Made by a program: the position numbers and the translations under genes
Part shown: piece after piece, positions 25,183 through 34,256 of the stretch
Position numbering within the stretch: position 1 is the first letter of the stretch
How the letters are laid out: each line of letters starts with the position of its first letter
Assembly (NCBI GenBank): GCA_002427735.1
Contig: DIYP01000016.1
Location: 668,115-732,114 of the forward strand
DNA length: 64,000 bases
DNA from: Flavobacteriales bacterium UBA6051
GTDB taxonomy: Bacteria > Bacteroidota > Bacteroidia > Flavobacteriales_D > Crocinitomicaceae
Direction of reading: 5' to 3'
The notes under the pieces: model-generated
Databases searched by the model: none
Told to the model about the DNA's origin: nothing
What the model saw: only the letters and a program-made list of their open reading frames with translations

Positions 25183-26613
25183 TTAAAACTTAAAGTAAAT
25201 AAACTCCTGCGGTTCACCTGAATACCATAATATTAAAAACACTACTCCATAGTAGATACCCCACCTAAAAAACTTTGATGTTTTTTCAGTATTCAATACT
25301 AAGCCATGTTCATTCTTTCGCTGAAACCATTCTACAAGTATGAATCCCATAAGAATGGGAATTATGAAGAAAGGAACATTTGGAATAGTAAACAGATCAG
25401 ATGAGAAAATATTCTTGACATACTTCATGGCAATATCTACGGTCTCAGCACGAAAGAATACCCAAGCAATACAGGTCAAGACAAATGTTAATAGAATTTG
25501 TCTGAACTCCTTGAATGTTGGAATGTTACCATCTTCAGCAACGTTATTAGTGTGACTTCTGTTATTCCCAAGGAGTAACAGCGGAATAAAGTACAATGCG
25601 TTTAACAATCCCCAAAAAATAAATGTCCAATTTGCTCCATGCCAAAAACCACTCACAACGAAGATAATGAGGGTGTTTCTGATTCTGAGATAACGTGACC
25701 CTCTACTACCGCCTAGGGGTATATACACATAGTCCTTGAACCATGAGGAAAGTGATATGTGCCATCTTCTCCAGAACTCTGCAATGTCTCTTGAGAAATA
25801 CGGGAAGTTAAAATTCTTTTTGAGGTTAAATCCGAAAAGTTGAGATGTACCAATAGCAATATCGGAATAGCCTGAAAAGTCTCCGTAGATTTGAAATGCA
25901 AAGAATATAGCTCCGATAAAGAGCGTACTCCCTGACTGAGTTTCATAGTTCGCAAAAATATCGTTTACAATGACAGCACAGTTATCAGCAATCACAATTT
26001 TCTTGAAAAGCCCCCAGAGTATTTGTCGCATGCCATCAGCAGACTTTTGATAACTGAATGCTCTAGGTCGTATAAATTGAGGTAATAGATGTGAAGCTCG
26101 TTCAATAGGACCCGCGACTAATTGAGGGAAGAAATTCACAAATGAAAAGAACGCAATAATATCTCTTGTTGGCTCTATTTTTCTTCGAAAGACATCGATG
26201 GTATAACTCATCGTCTGGAAGGTATAGAAACTAATACCAACAGGTAGAATGATATCTAACGCCAGCCCTTCTATAGACGCTCCGAAAAAAGTGAAGGCTT
26301 TTGAAAATTCTTGAGCGAAGAAATTAAAGTATTTGAAGAAGCCAAGCATTCCTAAATTGAAAAGAATACTTATCGCAAGTAAACCTTTTCTTGAATGTAC
26401 GGATTGAACTTTTGCTATTCGTAATGAAACAAAATAGTCGATAAATGAACTGAGGATAATAAGGGAAAGGAAACGATAATCCCACCAACCATAAAAGACG
26501 TAGCCAGCGAGGAGCAGAATAGAATTCTGAACCTTAACACTTTTGTAAAATACCCAATATAGTGCAAATACAATTGGAACAAAAAGTGCAAATTCTAGTG
26601 AATTAAATAACAT
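25183..26613 (-). CDS. MBOAT family membrane O-acyltransferase (AlgI/DltB-like)
   Basis: 476 residues, 10 or more membrane spans. The diagnostic SGFWHGANWTFIFWG (about 330-344) includes the catalytic His; the earlier QIYGDFSGYSDIAIG and NFNFPYFSRDIAEFWRRWHISLS are AlgI signatures. It moves acyl (commonly acetyl) groups across the inner membrane. The downstream SGNH protein is coupled to it. Size and motifs are complete. Confidence 0.95.
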   Translation of the reverse strand: MLFNSLEFALFVPIVFALYWVFYKSVKVQNSILLLAGYVFYGWWDYRFLSLIILSSFIDYFVSLRIAKVQSVHSRKGLLAISILFNLGMLGFFKYFNFFAQEFSKAFTFFGASIEGLALDIILPVGISFYTFQTMSYTIDVFRRKIEPTRDIIAFFSFVNFFPQLVAGPIERASHLLPQFIRPRAFSYQKSADGMRQILWGLFKKIVIADNCAVIVNDIFANYETQSGSTLFIGAIFFAFQIYGDFSGYSDIAIGTSQLFGFNLKKNFNFPYFSRDIAEFWRRWHISLSSWFKDYVYIPLGGSRGSRYLRIRNTLIIFVVSGFWHGANWTFIFWGLLNALYFIPLLLLGNNRSHTNNVAEDGNIPTFKEFRQILLTFVLTCIAWVFFRAETVDIAMKYVKNIFSSDLFTIPNVPFFIIPILMGFILVEWFQRKNEHGLVLNTEKTSKFFRWGIYYGVVFLILWYSGEPQEFIYFKF

Positions 26614-26979
26614 GCTTGCTTTTAAGTGTCTTGGTTACAAAGTTACATTTATACCTTAGAAATTCATCAATAATAACTTTTGGTGTAATACGCTCCTAAA
26701 ACATCGTGTATATATTTTTCTTCTGTTTTCTTGAATATTTTTTCCCTCTCGAGGTGATTCAGGAAGAACTTCTTCCAATCCAAGAGCATAACACGTTTTA
26801 ATACTTGTGTGATACGACTTCTGTTTCATACTATACTTTTTTATCACTGAACCCATAAAAATCATAAAATCCAGCTCGAACCAAGTGCAGTTTTGCACTC
26901 ATTTGCGTCCATTTGTACTCATTTTCATTTTATAAACCTCTGAAAACCCGATAAATACGTATTTCCCTCTGACTCATAA
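26614..26979. other. Gene-poor region upstream of the MBOAT gene
   Basis: Contains AAATACGTATTT (26953-26964), a perfect palindrome, and scattered minus-strand frames (e.g. MLLDWKKFFLNHLEREKIFKK ending near 26665) that look like a broken gene but cannot be assigned. The frame 26656-26898 has an unlikely composition and is not called. Confidence 0.3.
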
Positions 26980-27279
26980 CCCGAAGATCTTCAGTTCGAG
27001 TATGACCCTCGAAATGAATCCCATCTTGCAAAGATTGAAGCCTTGGCAACGAAAGAGCTATCCGAAAACCAACTGAAACAGCTTTATTTCTTTCATCCTG
27101 ATGAGTTTGTTCGGGTTCTCCGTGGTTTTGTCCCGAAAACACCACCTACTGAAACCGTGATTAAGGGGTATAGGGTGCGGGTAAACTATACCAATGTGAG
27201 TCAAGAAGAACAGGATGAAGCACAGAAGAGTATTGCGAAAACCGTATTGGAGAGTTTGAAGAAGAAGAAAGGGAAATAA
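26980..27279 (+). pseudogene. 5'-truncated hypothetical gene
   Basis: Open from a TAA at 26977 with no ATG before the first plausible codons: DLQFEYDPRNESHLAKIEAL, then LSENQLKQLYFFHPDEFVRVLRGFVPK and a lysine-rich end. A TTG at 27043 could serve as start for a 78-residue product, but the coding character reaches 20 residues further upstream, so truncation is more likely. Family not recognised. Confidence 0.5.
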
Positions 27280-27292
27280 CAATAGAATGCTA

Positions 27293-27304
27293 AGTATAAA
27301 TACT
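27293..27304. promoter_or_regulatory. AGTATAAATACT palindrome
   Basis: Same class as at 9045. About 130 bp upstream of the lipoprotein gene, followed by TACACATAGAGGGTTGCGTCATATAC, itself similar to sequence at 56808 (CACATAGGTTGTGTTATATA). Confidence 0.35.
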
Positions 27305-27430
27305 CAAAGCGTATATTTACACATAGAGGGTTGCGTCATATACTCGAATTAAGATCGAAATATGGTTGTTACCACATTCCGTCATATCTTTAATTCATGC
27401 TACGCTCCTTACATTGTTATTATGAATATC

Positions 27431-27841
27431 ATGAAACGCATTGCATTCATTCTTTCCATCTCACTCACGCTGATTGCGTGTAATAAGTATGAAGATGGTC
27501 CAGCATTTTCTCTACTAACAAAAAAAACACGGCTAGCGCGAAGCTGGGTCATTGCAGAAACGCTTTTTAATGATGAACCTATTCAACTGAACGGAAATAT
27601 CATGAATAGTGTCTATACCTTTGGAAAAGATAATGAGTATACGGTTCAGGGCTCAGGATCTCAAACATCTTTCAATCTGATCGGAACATGGCAATTTGTA
27701 AATGACAAAGAAGGACTTCTCGTGAGTATCGATGGCGGAGGAACTACAACCTATCGTATATCAAGACTCAAAAACTCATCACTCTGGCTTAAAGAAGATA
27801 TCGGGGGAAGTACACTTTTATATAAGTATATTGCTCAATAA
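27431..27841 (+). CDS. Lipocalin-like lipoprotein
   Basis: 136 residues from the ATG at 27431 (MKRIAFILS...; an ATG at 27422 is an alternative). Lipobox LTLIAC near residues 12-17. The mature part shows SWVIAETLFNDEPIQLNG..YTFGKDNEYTV..IGTWQFVNDKEGLLVSI, the usual lipocalin-like fold of Bacteroidota. Expected in the outer or inner membrane facing the periplasm. Convergent with the T9SS gene next to it. No ligand known. Confidence 0.75.
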   Translation: MKRIAFILSISLTLIACNKYEDGPAFSLLTKKTRLARSWVIAETLFNDEPIQLNGNIMNSVYTFGKDNEYTVQGSGSQTSFNLIGTWQFVNDKEGLLVSIDGGGTTTYRISRLKNSSLWLKEDIGGSTLLYKYIAQ

Positions 27842-27849
27842 CAAACGTT

Positions 27850-29472
27850 TCAGAGAATCGTCACACGAACATAGGTGCATTCACCTCTGTTCCCAAATAC
27901 TTTTACCATATACATTCCTGCTTTAAGATGTGGGAGCGACATGTTGGTTGTTCTGCTTCTCAGCTCCTGGTAATAATGAATAGTCCCGAACATATCCAAT
28001 ATTTCGAGAGAGGTATGTTCTTCGGATAAGCCCATTATATCAAAGAGTCCATTGTTAGGATTAGGAGAGACATAAATGTGTGATAACATATCCTCATTAT
28101 AGCCACCTTTCCCTTCCTTCTCTTTTCGCAAGGACTCGTAATAGGCTCGATTGTTAAAAATATTTGTTTTAGGAGATGCACCACAGGGTTCTATTTTGGC
28201 GGCAAAAAGTCCACCAGGCGAAACCGAAAACCCAGGCTGCAAATCAATGTTATTCCCAGCGCGGTAACGAACATCCGCAGAATTTGAAACAATAACAGGT
28301 CCAGTTGGTCCAGCCGTAACATTCTCTCCAGCAATAATAAAGTCATCAACATTTACACTCGCATAATCAGTATAGGTCGTGTTTTGAATATACTCGAAGT
28401 CGGGACAACAATCTGGGGCTTGTCTATTTTGCGTTTCGTCGTAGGGTACGGCAGGAGGATCAGCAATAGCTACAAGATTGATAACATTGTTGATTACAAC
28501 GGTATCAACACATGAACGAGCAATAATTCTCATGGGATAGGCAGTTTCAGTTATCATATCATTACCTGTTAGGGTCGAATTACCATTCCAAATAAGAGCA
28601 AAATCTGAAAACCCAGGATCGACAAGACCGTTCAAATCAAAACTATTCCAATAGTAGGCCAATTCACCAAATAGATTCCAAACATAAAATTCAACGTGAT
28701 TAGCATTCTTAATCGTGGTAAAGAAATTAACGCCTGTATTTCCTACCATGCCGTCAGGTATCACATTCGTAAACTCTATATCATCAGTTGTTCCAGAAGT
28801 AGAACAAATATGATCGCAGAAACCATATTTCCTCACTTCAATATCGTCCACAAATACATATCGTGAGCTACTCCCATCCCCTGCGATATTCTCACCCTTG
28901 ATAGCTAGCCACTTATATTCAGTATTGGCAACGAGTTGAGGTTCGGATGTATATTTATACCATGTGCCTGGCACATGCTCAGGTGCACCAAATGCGTTAC
29001 TCCCATTAACATCAAGTTTAAAATTCACTTCGTACTCAATATTCGGATTAAAACAATCGTCAAGAGCATCATTAGGAGCTTGATCTTCGAGCAAGTAGAC
29101 ATTAATTTCAGAATTCACAAATTTCTGAGGCGAAAACCAAAAAGAAACCGTTACCCACTGCATTTCTTGAATGGGACTTGTCAACTTCACCTGACCGCCT
29201 TCACATGGACCAAACCCCAAGAATTTGCTTCCCGTATGAGCATTCATAATATCATTCAGTGGTGCATAGTTCTTATTATATTTGGTTGGATCAGAACTCA
29301 CTAAATCGGAGGTCTCAAACCTTTTCCATTCTTTTAAGTCTTCAAGTTGATCAGGAGCCGTAGGTGAATTTTGAGCACTACTTTTAAGCTCCTCAAACGA
29401 AGCATTAGGCACAAGGTTTTGGGCATACACTGTCGATGCCAACATTGATATAAAAAAGATAACACGTTTCAT
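27850..29472 (-). CDS. Large T9SS-exported protein
   Basis: 540 residues. Signal peptide 1-17 (STVYAQ). The N-terminal NLVPNASFEE starts a beta-sandwich domain of the type common in exported gliding or matrix proteins. The middle (about 200-320) includes a gliding-motility-like (CHU_C) LFGELAYYWN segment, and residues about 460-540 form a type A sorting domain (HIYVSPNPNNGLFDI...KAGMYMVKVFG). Its 5' end overlaps the upstream gene by 4 bp. Adhesin or matrix role inferred. Confidence 0.8.
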   Translation of the reverse strand: MKRVIFFISMLASTVYAQNLVPNASFEELKSSAQNSPTAPDQLEDLKEWKRFETSDLVSSDPTKYNKNYAPLNDIMNAHTGSKFLGFGPCEGGQVKLTSPIQEMQWVTVSFWFSPQKFVNSEINVYLLEDQAPNDALDDCFNPNIEYEVNFKLDVNGSNAFGAPEHVPGTWYKYTSEPQLVANTEYKWLAIKGENIAGDGSSSRYVFVDDIEVRKYGFCDHICSTSGTTDDIEFTNVIPDGMVGNTGVNFFTTIKNANHVEFYVWNLFGELAYYWNSFDLNGLVDPGFSDFALIWNGNSTLTGNDMITETAYPMRIIARSCVDTVVINNVINLVAIADPPAVPYDETQNRQAPDCCPDFEYIQNTTYTDYASVNVDDFIIAGENVTAGPTGPVIVSNSADVRYRAGNNIDLQPGFSVSPGGLFAAKIEPCGASPKTNIFNNRAYYESLRKEKEGKGGYNEDMLSHIYVSPNPNNGLFDIMGLSEEHTSLEILDMFGTIHYYQELRSRTTNMSLPHLKAGMYMVKVFGNRGECTYVRVTIL

Positions 29473-30125
29473 AATGTGTAGAGTAAGGTAAGTGATACCG
29501 AAGCCAAATGCATTCGCTTATCGGTATAGTAATAGTAGAATCCGTTCCTACGGAGTTCAGACATCAAGAGGCCGTCAGAAAGCAGACGTAATTCCCATGA
29601 TCCTAATTGTGCCCCGATGAAAAAGGTATCATTAAATGCAATTTTCTCTCGAGCCTCTTGTATTCTCATACCTGAACCTTCCACAATGACCATATTATCA
29701 AGGCTCACTGATGAACGAGAAGAAAGAACTATACGAGTGCGTATCCCAAGACCTGCTCGTAACGATAAAGAGCCTAAAGGATAGACATATGACACAAGAA
29801 CAGGTACTACCATTTCGCTGTTCTGTGTTCTATGGATATACCGTTCGCTGTAATCCGGAACATAGCTTGGGTCATCCGAGAGCAAAATATTACTGTAATG
29901 GTCAATATGTGAATACCATTGATATGAAAACCCAATACCACTTTCAAGTCGCAATGGCCTGGTACTGTCAAGGAATTGATAGTAACCTTCAAGAGAAACA
30001 CCATAATCCCGTGTCAGTTCAGTACCGAGGTCAACGAAGGTTTTATGCACACCACCGCCAATCTTAAACTGGGCTGACACCGAGGATATCAGGGTACATG
30101 CAGATATAATTAAGAGTGCTCTCAC
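29469..30125 (-). CDS. Outer-membrane beta-barrel protein
   Basis: 218 residues. Signal peptide 1-18 (ISSVSAQ), alternating amphipathic strands, and an aromatic-rich end (KRMHLASVSLTLLYTL) typical for barrel insertion. Overlaps the T9SS gene by 4 bp and follows the tail-fibre-like gene by 3 bp, so the three form one operon, perhaps a surface assembly. Not a named porin family. Confidence 0.75.
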   Translation of the reverse strand: MRALLIISACTLISSVSAQFKIGGGVHKTFVDLGTELTRDYGVSLEGYYQFLDSTRPLRLESGIGFSYQWYSHIDHYSNILLSDDPSYVPDYSERYIHRTQNSEMVVPVLVSYVYPLGSLSLRAGLGIRTRIVLSSRSSVSLDNMVIVEGSGMRIQEAREKIAFNDTFFIGAQLGSWELRLLSDGLLMSELRRNGFYYYYTDKRMHLASVSLTLLYTL

Positions 30126-30128
30126 GAA

Positions 30129-31229
30129 TTACTCTCCTTTGAGGTCTTCAATCTCTTTCTGAAGGTCTTCGATATGTTTACCTTGTTCAATGATATACAA
30201 AGTGAGTTCCTCTATTTTCTGCATAAGGAGTTTATCCATCTCGGCAACATCAAGCCCTGTTTCTCTCAGTACCTTTTCACTCGGGATGTTTGGAAGATGA
30301 TGTTCTTTTGTAATATATGCTTCAAGGTCGGAAAGAGGCATAAGGTTATATTGTTCATCAAAAACGAAATCAGCCCATGCTTCGAGGTCAACGCGTATCT
30401 GTCGGGAGCGTAGCAACCCGTCAGCTTCAAGTTGCAAGATTTTTTCAGTATCATTCGATACCTCAATCTTTCCGTTTCCATACACTGTAAATACATCCTT
30501 CTTATACACCTCACTATATATGCCAATACCCTTTGTTGTCTCATTATTGACGATCCCTTTATAGGCATATCCAAAATCACCATTGTAGCTATGATTAATG
30601 CAAATACCCACGGGACGAGTTGTTTCCGTGTTTACCTGTACTTGATTATTCGGTTGCGTTCCAACACCAACCAAAGCGGACGTATACATATTCCCTCGGA
30701 CATCAAGACGCTGTGTTGGAATATCCGTTCCTATACCCACGTAGGCTGGACAATTCGCTCCCGTAAACAGATAACCGGCAGGAGCGTTTACCACACTTTG
30801 CGACTGCCAAACAGGAGACGGAAATGCGGAATTTCCAAATGGGCTGGTAAGGCATGGTGAACTATACACCGCTTCAAGTAGACCCGACTTTGTTGTGCTA
30901 ATGACCTTTCCGTTTGGTTTAATTTCTAGAAATCTATTTTCCGCTAGGGTAGTATCTTTTTGATTTTCGAGTACTAGTTTCCCCATAACCCGAGTTGCCT
31001 GATTAGGAGTTAATTTGAGTACAGGCTTTTGATCAGACTTCAAGATAAGTGCTTGATTATTATTCGTTCCGATGTAGTCACTAGCCGTTGCCGTATTTCC
31101 GTCTTTCTGCCATTTATCCTGATTGCTTTGGGCTTGAACACTATTATTAATCAAAAGAAAGCATATAAAAAGCCCTAATAAGACATAGGTATGCGTAATT
31201 CTTACTGTGTAAAATTTCATGGATTTCAT
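30129..31229 (-). CDS. Exported tail-fibre-like protein with S74-type C-terminus
   Basis: 366 residues. Signal sequence with hydrophobic core about 14-31, cleaved near SVQAQ. A middle region YVGIGTDIPTQRLDVRGNMYTS resembles phage tail-fibre 'head' repeats. The end, WADFVFDEQYNLMPLSDLEAYI..HHLPNIPSE, then DKLLMQKIEELTLYI and a coiled coil, is the variant of the tail-spike (peptidase S74-like) chaperone domain common in Bacteroidota. First gene of a three-gene operon with an OMP and a T9SS protein. Confidence 0.8.
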   Translation of the reverse strand: MKSMKFYTVRITHTYVLLGLFICFLLINNSVQAQSNQDKWQKDGNTATASDYIGTNNNQALILKSDQKPVLKLTPNQATRVMGKLVLENQKDTTLAENRFLEIKPNGKVISTTKSGLLEAVYSSPCLTSPFGNSAFPSPVWQSQSVVNAPAGYLFTGANCPAYVGIGTDIPTQRLDVRGNMYTSALVGVGTQPNNQVQVNTETTRPVGICINHSYNGDFGYAYKGIVNNETTKGIGIYSEVYKKDVFTVYGNGKIEVSNDTEKILQLEADGLLRSRQIRVDLEAWADFVFDEQYNLMPLSDLEAYITKEHHLPNIPSEKVLRETGLDVAEMDKLLMQKIEELTLYIIEQGKHIEDLQKEIEDLKGE

Positions 31230-31440
31230 TTTTTATATCTCGTAAAGTAGGAATCGACGTGCTTCAATACACACAATTACTAATAAATCGGGTATATATA
31301 CATATAAATCCAGCACTTATGCGGGGCAAGAAAAAGCATAAACACCTATGTAAAGGTATAAGAATATCTCTTGAGAAAAATTGGGAAGAGTATTTCTAAT
31401 CACTTGGATTATGCCTTTTTAGCAGTATTACTTATATTAA
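31230..31440. other. Intergenic host DNA left of the transposon
   Basis: No convincing gene. Includes GGGTATATATAC at 31290 and the target sequence TATATTAA (31433-31440) that is repeated at 36046-36053. Confidence 0.5.
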
Positions 31441-31464
31441 GATAATTATTCCCTAAAACCACGT
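31441..31464 (+). repeat. Left terminal inverted repeat
   Basis: GATAATTATTCCCTA followed by AAACCACGT; pairs with 36022-36045 with one mismatch (A/G at position 16). Confidence 0.88.
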
Positions 31465-31531
31465 GGGGGTCAAGTCTCTATTAAATAGCCTTTGAAAGCA
31501 AATTGCTCGAACCATATATCCTAAGTCCTAG

Positions 31532-31900
31532 TTATAGTAATTGTACTTCACAATGTTTAAATCGCCATGCAATAGCCATAGTTAAACAAGTTTGAGTTTG
31601 TCCATAATCCCCTTTCATATCTGGGGCTACCCATCTTGACATTCCAGATAAACTATATTTCGCTAATACTTTACCTTTTGTATCATGTAAGTTGATATCG
31701 CAACGAGTCATATCAAACTCATTTAATTCACGAAGGTTATTATCATTTACATTAAACGTAATTTTCAACAATTTTTGATTGGCTATAATTTCATAACCAT
31801 TCACCTCTTCGGATATTTTGAAACTGATATTCTCTTTCAAAAAATTGATTTCGAAATGGTTTGCCATTACTGGATAGTGGTTGATGATATTTGTTTCCAT
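31532..31900 (-). CDS. Transposon passenger protein, unknown
   Basis: 122 residues from the ATG at 31900 (an in-frame ATG at 31975 touches the transposase stop and is less likely). Predicted beta-rich N-terminal two-thirds (FKISEEVNGYEIIANQKLLKITF) and a C-terminal helix (TCLTMAIAWRFKHC). No membrane segment. It lies between the left repeat and transposase A. Function unknown. Confidence 0.55.
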   Translation of the reverse strand: METNIINHYPVMANHFEINFLKENISFKISEEVNGYEIIANQKLLKITFNVNDNNLRELNEFDMTRCDINLHDTKGKVLAKYSLSGMSRWVAPDMKGDYGQTQTCLTMAIAWRFKHCEVQLL

Positions 31901-31974
31901 AGATGAATTTTTCTTTATATATCCCCTACCAGAGTCTAAGGTTTCACAAGTCCTTAACAATGGTGTAACAAACA

Positions 31975-32811
31975 TTAAATTCTTTGAAGAATTAAATCAA
32001 ACATTGGTGTTTCTGAATTTCTACGATTGTATCTGAATCCGAATTCGTTCAGATAAGATTGGAGATGTTTACCGCTTACAAATGAATGTGTACCTCTGAT
32101 GGAGTTTTTGAAATTGCCCCAATATCCTTCAATAGAGTTCTGGTGAATCTTCGCACCATCTTTTATTTTGTGATCATACCCACAATAGTTGAGCATTCGA
32201 TAAACTCTAAATGCGTCAGTATGAACTACCGAACCTTCTTCAACGGTTTCACGGATAATCGGTATTAGAACATTTCTTTTCCTAGATTTAACCACCACGG
32301 CTTTAATTCTACCTTGTTCTCCACGCTCTACCATCCCAAACAACAGTTCTTTTCCAGCAGCACCCCAACCTCGTTTACCTTTCTTCTTTCCTCCGAACAT
32401 GCTCTCATCAATTTCAACCAGCCCAGATAATTGATCATCATCTTCCATCAATGAGCGAATTTTATGACCTATTCTCCACGCACATTTATAAGTCACTCCT
32501 AGTGCACGTTCCAATTCTTTAGCACTAACACCATTCTTCGATACTGCAAATAGGAAAATAGCCGTAAACCATTTTTGTAATGCAGTGGTTGATCCCTCCA
32601 TTATTGTCCCCACCATAGGATGGATTTGGTGACGGCAACTACTACAGCTGTAGCATGTTCTTCCTTTGATTTTATAGAACTTAGGATTTTCCTTTTTGCA
32701 TCCCGGACACACATCTAAGTTGCCATATTTCGCTTTGAAGAGATAATCCAAACAGATACCATCATTGGGGAATTTCTGAAGGAAGTCAACTATCGAGAAT
32801 TTTGTAATCAT
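31975..32811 (-). CDS. IS1595-family transposase A
   Basis: 278 residues. N-terminal zinc ribbon CPGC...CYSCSSC, helical IS1595 region (TALQKWFTAIFLFAVSKNGVSAKELERAL), then the DDE core: VEIDESMFGG, VVHTDAFRVY, and QNSIEGYWGNFKNSIRGTHS giving N/E. Complete in length. Only moderately similar to transposase B; both have the same domain order. Which of the two acts on the terminal repeats is not decided by sequence. Confidence 0.92.
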   Translation of the reverse strand: MITKFSIVDFLQKFPNDGICLDYLFKAKYGNLDVCPGCKKENPKFYKIKGRTCYSCSSCRHQIHPMVGTIMEGSTTALQKWFTAIFLFAVSKNGVSAKELERALGVTYKCAWRIGHKIRSLMEDDDQLSGLVEIDESMFGGKKKGKRGWGAAGKELLFGMVERGEQGRIKAVVVKSRKRNVLIPIIRETVEEGSVVHTDAFRVYRMLNYCGYDHKIKDGAKIHQNSIEGYWGNFKNSIRGTHSFVSGKHLQSYLNEFGFRYNRRNSETPMFDLILQRI

Positions 32812-32918
32812 CTTGTTATCAATTTGTTAAGTATAAAATCGCAAACGACGTGCCAGGGGATTTATGTCATGTCACGCTGTCATATCCTATTGAAACCGAG
32901 AATATTAGGAGAAATAAA

Positions 32919-33032
32919 AGAGGTGTATCCCGGTTTGGACACACCTCTTTGAACCACGCAGATTTCTTTGTTAATCGTGCGGGTAGCGCAAAGGTAAATA
33001 GAAATCCCGTTGGTTAATTCTGGCGGGATTTC
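32919..33032 (+). other. Left hairpin array (one unit plus one half unit)
   Basis: AGAGGTGT / ACACCTCT (32919-32948), then a CACG / CGTG hairpin (32955-32979) whose loop has CTTTGTTAAT, then spacer AAAGGTAAATA and GAAATCCCG / CGGGATTTC (33001-33032). Order, spacing and the CTTTGTT loop match the units at 33945-34250, in the same orientation. It lies between the two transposases, in the leader of transposase B. Confidence 0.6.
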
Positions 33033-33084
33033 TTGTATCTAAAAACTGGTTTTGAAACCCAACCATTAAACTCCCCCTTTATAT

Positions 33085-33951
33085 GTGGTGAAGGGTAGAA
33101 TCACCATAAAGATGTTTAACGAGAGATTTCCAGATGACAAGGCTTGTTTGAAGTTCCTTTACGATAGGAGATTTGGTGATGACTATTCATGCCCAAAATG
33201 TTCGGGTAGTAAGTTCCATCAAATGAACAATAGGAGATGTTATAAATGCGATAAATGCGGATTTGAAGTTTATCCTATGGCTGGAACTATTCTTCATGGT
33301 TCTAGAACAAGTTTGCTTGATTGGTTCCATGTAGTTCGTTTATTTGCTAACTCCCGGAATGGAGTTAGTGCTATGTTCTTGAGGAGAGAACTTGGATTTA
33401 CCATGAAATGTGCTATGCGGATTGGTCATTCCATCAGAACTGTTATGGCTGAACCCGAAATTATACTTTCGGGAGATGTGGAAATTGATGCTACTTATGT
33501 TGGGGGCAAAAATTCAAAGAAAACCGTAATATTCGGTATGGTAGAGCGCGGACCCGATGGTAGAGCGAAAATGTTTGTGGTAGACAAAGAATCTAAGAAA
33601 ATAGTGCTTCCATTAGTGCTAGAGAATATAGAAAAAGGGTCAACGATTTATAGCGATGAACATGGAGCCTATAAGAAGATTTTTGAGGATCATGGCTATA
33701 AACACAAAGTCATAACACATAAAACGAGAAATTGGGCTAATGGGGACATTCACACCAATTCTATAGAAGCATTTTGGAGTAAATTCGACAACGCTGTTAG
33801 AGGTACATATATCAGACCATCAAGTAAGTACATGCAGAACTATATTGATGAATTTTCATTTAAGCACAACCGTAATGGGGATAGCGAGAAAATATTCTAT
33901 GATTTGCTAGACAGACTAGTGAAACCTGTTAAAACTGGAAATAATAAATAA
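33085..33951 (+). CDS. IS1595-family transposase B
   Basis: 288 residues from GTG (33085 or 33088); alignment with transposase A supports this start (ITIKMFNERFPDDKACL vs FSIVDFLQKFPNDGICL). Zinc ribbon CPKC...CYKCDKC, then YPMAGTILHGSRTSLLDWFHVVRLFANSRNGVSAM, and a DDE core of VEIDATYVGG, TIYSDEHGAY and HTNSIEAFWSKFDNAVRGTY. Flanked on both sides by hairpin arrays; its stop codon is inside the first strand of the right array. Divergent from transposase A. Confidence 0.92.
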   Translation: MVKGRITIKMFNERFPDDKACLKFLYDRRFGDDYSCPKCSGSKFHQMNNRRCYKCDKCGFEVYPMAGTILHGSRTSLLDWFHVVRLFANSRNGVSAMFLRRELGFTMKCAMRIGHSIRTVMAEPEIILSGDVEIDATYVGGKNSKKTVIFGMVERGPDGRAKMFVVDKESKKIVLPLVLENIEKGSTIYSDEHGAYKKIFEDHGYKHKVITHKTRNWANGDIHTNSIEAFWSKFDNAVRGTYIRPSSKYMQNYIDEFSFKHNRNGDSEKIFYDLLDRLVKPVKTGNNK

Positions 33952-34250
33952 AACCGGGTGAGGAACTAGTTAACATCATCCCTCACCTTTTACCCACAAC
34001 TGACTTTGTTACTGAGGTGGGTGGTTTATTAAATGAGAACCCGGAGAGAAAGAGTCGCGCACCTCCTTCTCTCTTTTACTCCCATCAGTGATGTTCTTGT
34101 CAGGGGGGAGTGGGTTTAATTTTGGTAAATAAAACCGGGTGAGGAGCCTTTACTAGTATGGCTCCCCACCTTTTACCCACAGGAGTCTTTGTTGTTCAGG
34201 TGGGTGGTTTTTAGAATCCGGATAAGAGGGAGTTGCAGCTGTGACTCCCT
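33945..34250 (+). other. Tandem array of three-way-junction units
   Basis: Three units of about 90 bp plus a final hairpin. Each unit: outer strand AATAAAACC, stem P2, TTTTA, stem P3 with loop CTTTGTT, and closing GGTTTATT. P2 stems: GGTGAGG / CCTCACC (33957-33987), GAGAGAA / TTCTCTC (34044-34073), GGTGaGGAGCC / GGCTCCcCACC (34138-34170). P3 stems: ACCCAC / GTGGGT (33992-34022), ACTCCC / GGGAGT (34078-34111), ACCCAC / GTGGGT (34175-34205). The last hairpin GGGAGT / ACTCCC (34228-34249) is followed by TTTTGTTTT and can terminate transcription. Stem sequences differ but pairing is kept. Confidence 0.65.
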
Positions 34251-34256
34251 TTTGTT

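Noticed and set aside
26656..26898. 80-codon leftward frame
   Set aside because: Cysteine- and basic-rich without pattern; two other frames over the same DNA look equally or more coding, so it is at best part of a broken gene.
31319..31399. 26-codon frame MRGKKKHKHLCKG...
   Set aside because: Too short and without support beyond an ATG.
33945..34250. CRISPR array
   Set aside because: Repeat units are not identical, there are no unique spacers of constant length, and no cas genes are present; the pattern is paired stems.
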